A DNA stretch of 64,000 nt, taken from contig NZ_CP012700.1 in assembly GCF_001307295.1 (NCBI RefSeq), forward strand, positions 2,173,001-2,237,000, written 5' to 3'. The DNA comes from Sphingopyxis macrogoltabida (lineage in GTDB: Bacteria > Pseudomonadota > Alphaproteobacteria > Sphingomonadales > Sphingomonadaceae). Positions 62,457-64,000 of this stretch are shown here, in pieces; position 1 is the first letter of the stretch; the number at the start of each line of letters is the position of its first letter. The notes under the pieces were generated by a model. The model saw only the letters and a program-made list of their open reading frames with translations. It was not told the origin of the DNA and ran no database searches. Made by a program: the position numbers and the translations under genes.

Positions 62457-63846
62457 GCGCCGCCTCGGCGAGGATATGGGCCTTTACCGCGTCATAATCG
62501 CCGGGCAGCTTCATATAGCGCTCTTCGCGATCGAAAAGATTGCCGAGCCGCGCCGGGAGCGGCGGACGGACGCCCGTCGCGCGCTCGACCGCGTCGCGGA
62601 ATTTCGCCGGGTGTGCGGTCGCGAGCGTGACCACGGGAATCGCCGGATCGATGTCGAGCCCGCGCGCCGCTGCCAGTCCGACCGCGCTATGCGGATCGAT
62701 GATCTGGCCGCCATGCTCCTGCGCCCAGCGCAGCGCCAGCGTCATCGCATCGCCGTCGATGCTGGCGCTCGAAAAGAGCCCGCGCGATCCCGCGAGCATG
62801 TCGGCGGGAATGGTCATCGCGCGGTTGCGGTCGAAATCGCCCATCATGCCGCTAATCGCCGCGCCGTCGCGGCCGGACAGGTCGAACAGCAATCGTTCGA
62901 AATTGCTGCTGACCTGGATGTCCATGCTCGGCGTCGCGGTCGGGGTGACCGTGCCGGCGCTATAGTCGCCGCTGGTCAGCGCGCGGTGGAGGATATCGTT
63001 GACGTTGGTCGCGACGACCAGCCGCGCGACGGGCAGTCCGATCTGCGCCGCGACATAGCCCGCAAAGATATCGCCGAAATTGCCCGTCGGGACGCTGAAA
63101 GCCACCGGTCGGTCGGGCCCGCCGAGCCGCACCGCGGCGTAGAAATAATAGACGACCTGCGCCATCAGCCGCGCCCAGTTGATGCTGTTCACCGCCGACA
63201 GCGTGATCTGCCCGCGCGCTTCCTCGTCGCCGAACAGCCGCTTCACCATCGCCTGCGCATCGTCGAAGCTGCCGTCGATCGCGATATTATGGACGTTTGG
63301 TGCGAGCACCGTCGTCATCTGGCGCCGCTGGACGTCGCTGACCCGGCCTTCGGGATGGAGCATGAAGATGCGGATATGCTCGCGCCCCGCCACCGCTTCG
63401 ATCGCCGCCGATCCGGTATCGCCCGAGGTCGCGCCGACGATGGTGATGTCGGTGTCGCCGCCCGCAAGGAATTTCTCGAACAATTGGCCGAGCAATTGCA
63501 ACGCGACGTCCTTGAACGCGAGGGTCGGGCCGTGGAACAGTTCGAGCAGCCAGTGGCGATGATCGAGCTGGACCAGCGGTGTCACGGCATCGTGCCCGAA
63601 GCGGCCGTAGGCAGCGCGGCACAGCTCGCGCAATTCGTCCTCAGTCAGCACGCCCTCGACGAACGGGCGCATGACGCGCACCGCGGTTTCGACATAATCG
63701 AGCCCGGCAAGCGCGCGAATCTCGTCGATCGACATTTGCGGCCAGCGCGCCGGCACATAAAGCCCGCCGTCACTGGCAAGCCCCGCAAGCGTCGCGGCAC
63801 GAAAGTCGAGGGTCGGCGCAGAGCCGCGGGTGCTGATATATTCCAT
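62449..63846 (-). CDS. thrC: Threonine synthase
   Basis: 465-aa fold-type II PLP enzyme converting O-phosphohomoserine to threonine. N-terminus YISTRGSAPTLDF is typical; the PLP lysine is in HGPTLAFKDVALQ; the phosphate loop is GATSGDTGSAA. The C-terminus has KLPGDYDAVKAHI. A housekeeping gene, followed by the methyltransferase with an 8-bp overlap. Length is usual for the bacterial long form. Confidence 0.95.
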   Translation of the reverse strand: MEYISTRGSAPTLDFRAATLAGLASDGGLYVPARWPQMSIDEIRALAGLDYVETAVRVMRPFVEGVLTEDELRELCRAAYGRFGHDAVTPLVQLDHRHWLLELFHGPTLAFKDVALQLLGQLFEKFLAGGDTDITIVGATSGDTGSAAIEAVAGREHIRIFMLHPEGRVSDVQRRQMTTVLAPNVHNIAIDGSFDDAQAMVKRLFGDEEARGQITLSAVNSINWARLMAQVVYYFYAAVRLGGPDRPVAFSVPTGNFGDIFAGYVAAQIGLPVARLVVATNVNDILHRALTSGDYSAGTVTPTATPSMDIQVSSNFERLLFDLSGRDGAAISGMMGDFDRNRAMTIPADMLAGSRGLFSSASIDGDAMTLALRWAQEHGGQIIDPHSAVGLAAARGLDIDPAIPVVTLATAHPAKFRDAVERATGVRPPLPARLGNLFDREERYMKLPGDYDAVKAHILAEAARG

Positions 63847-63927
63847 GACGCCGATGCGCCTAGAGCGGTTTCAGGCGAAATGGAACATTCCGCGGCGCGG
63901 AAATCGCTGAAAAACTTCGGCGGCTGC

Positions 63928-64000
63928 TCAAGGCCGCAAGCGGCGACGGACCGCCAAGATATAGATGACCAGCGCCGCGACGGCGAACAGGAACCATTGC
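63928..64000 (-). CDS. C-terminal end of a membrane protein, probably SURF1 (partial)
   Basis: The last 23 codons before a stop at 63928 read as a hydrophobic helix (WFLFAVAALVIYILAV) followed by a basic tail RRRLRP. This matches the end of SURF1 cytochrome-oxidase assembly proteins, which commonly lie just upstream of thrC in sphingomonads. Too short to be certain. Confidence 0.45.
   Translation of the reverse strand, partial: QWFLFAVAALVIYILAVRRRLRP

Noticed and set aside
1..64000. Search by eye for CRISPR arrays, tRNA/rRNA genes, IS elements and attachment sites
   Set aside because: No regular repeat-spacer array, cloverleaf, transposase or flanking direct repeats were recognised.

Overview
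The window is dense, high-GC bacterial DNA. Genes are packed in long minus-strand operons with ATGA, GTGA or TGATG stop/start overlaps. There are many TonB-dependent receptors, RND efflux genes and Sphingomonad-style gene pairs (SapC, cupin, tryptophan-halogenase-like, TonB receptor). This points to an alphaproteobacterium of the Sphingomonadaceae, possibly Sphingopyxis; the genus is an inference from gene content. No rRNA, tRNA, IS element, prophage or CRISPR array was seen.

Positions 1-6999 and 16031-28558 look like one scattered system for scavenging D-amino acids or D-residue peptides. It has two DgcN-type N-acetyltransferases (1-992 partial, and 21013-22053), one DgcA-type N-acyl-amino-acid racemase (25539-26579), a D-aminoacylase-like amidohydrolase, two M19 dipeptidase-family proteins, two penicillin-binding/beta-lactamase-fold serine hydrolases, a YkvI-type membrane transporter and two TonB receptors. 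A MurR/RpiR regulator (4790-5707) lies beside them. Three promoters of this set (near 4724, 25464 and 28672) share a motif starting TTGACA-WWTTTC that I did not notice at the window's other promoters. I infer that the RpiR protein controls all three.

Between these blocks, 5923-6999 is a threonine aldolase with a possible structured leader. Positions 6990-13152 hold a TonB receptor, SDR, saccharopine-dehydrogenase-fold protein and acyl-CoA synthetase operon, facing a large LuxR/MalT-type regulator (13333-16029).

Positions 28884-35408 are a tripartite RND efflux operon with a divergent TetR gene and a palindrome between them. Positions 35424-36886 are a small operon (129-aa unknown protein and duplicated PNPOx-fold protein) behind a 17-bp Fur-like palindrome. 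A diguanylate cyclase follows (37030-38160).

Positions 38170-46295 hold a likely unrecognised biosynthetic cluster: KAS III-like ketosynthase, NAD-epimerase/reductase, metallo-beta-lactamase-fold hydrolase, F390-synthetase-like adenylating enzyme, ATP-grasp ligase, Rieske oxygenase and alcohol dehydrogenase, with a divergent TetR gene and two tandem operator-like palindromes.

Positions 46299-61482 are a beta-glucan-type utilisation locus: two MFS transporters, GH3, GH16, a LacI regulator, two flavin-dependent halogenase-family proteins, a cupin, SapC and a 1013-aa TonB receptor. Three copies of a GAACGTTATC operator sit at two promoters. The right end is housekeeping: methyltransferase, threonine synthase and the tail of a probable SURF1 gene.
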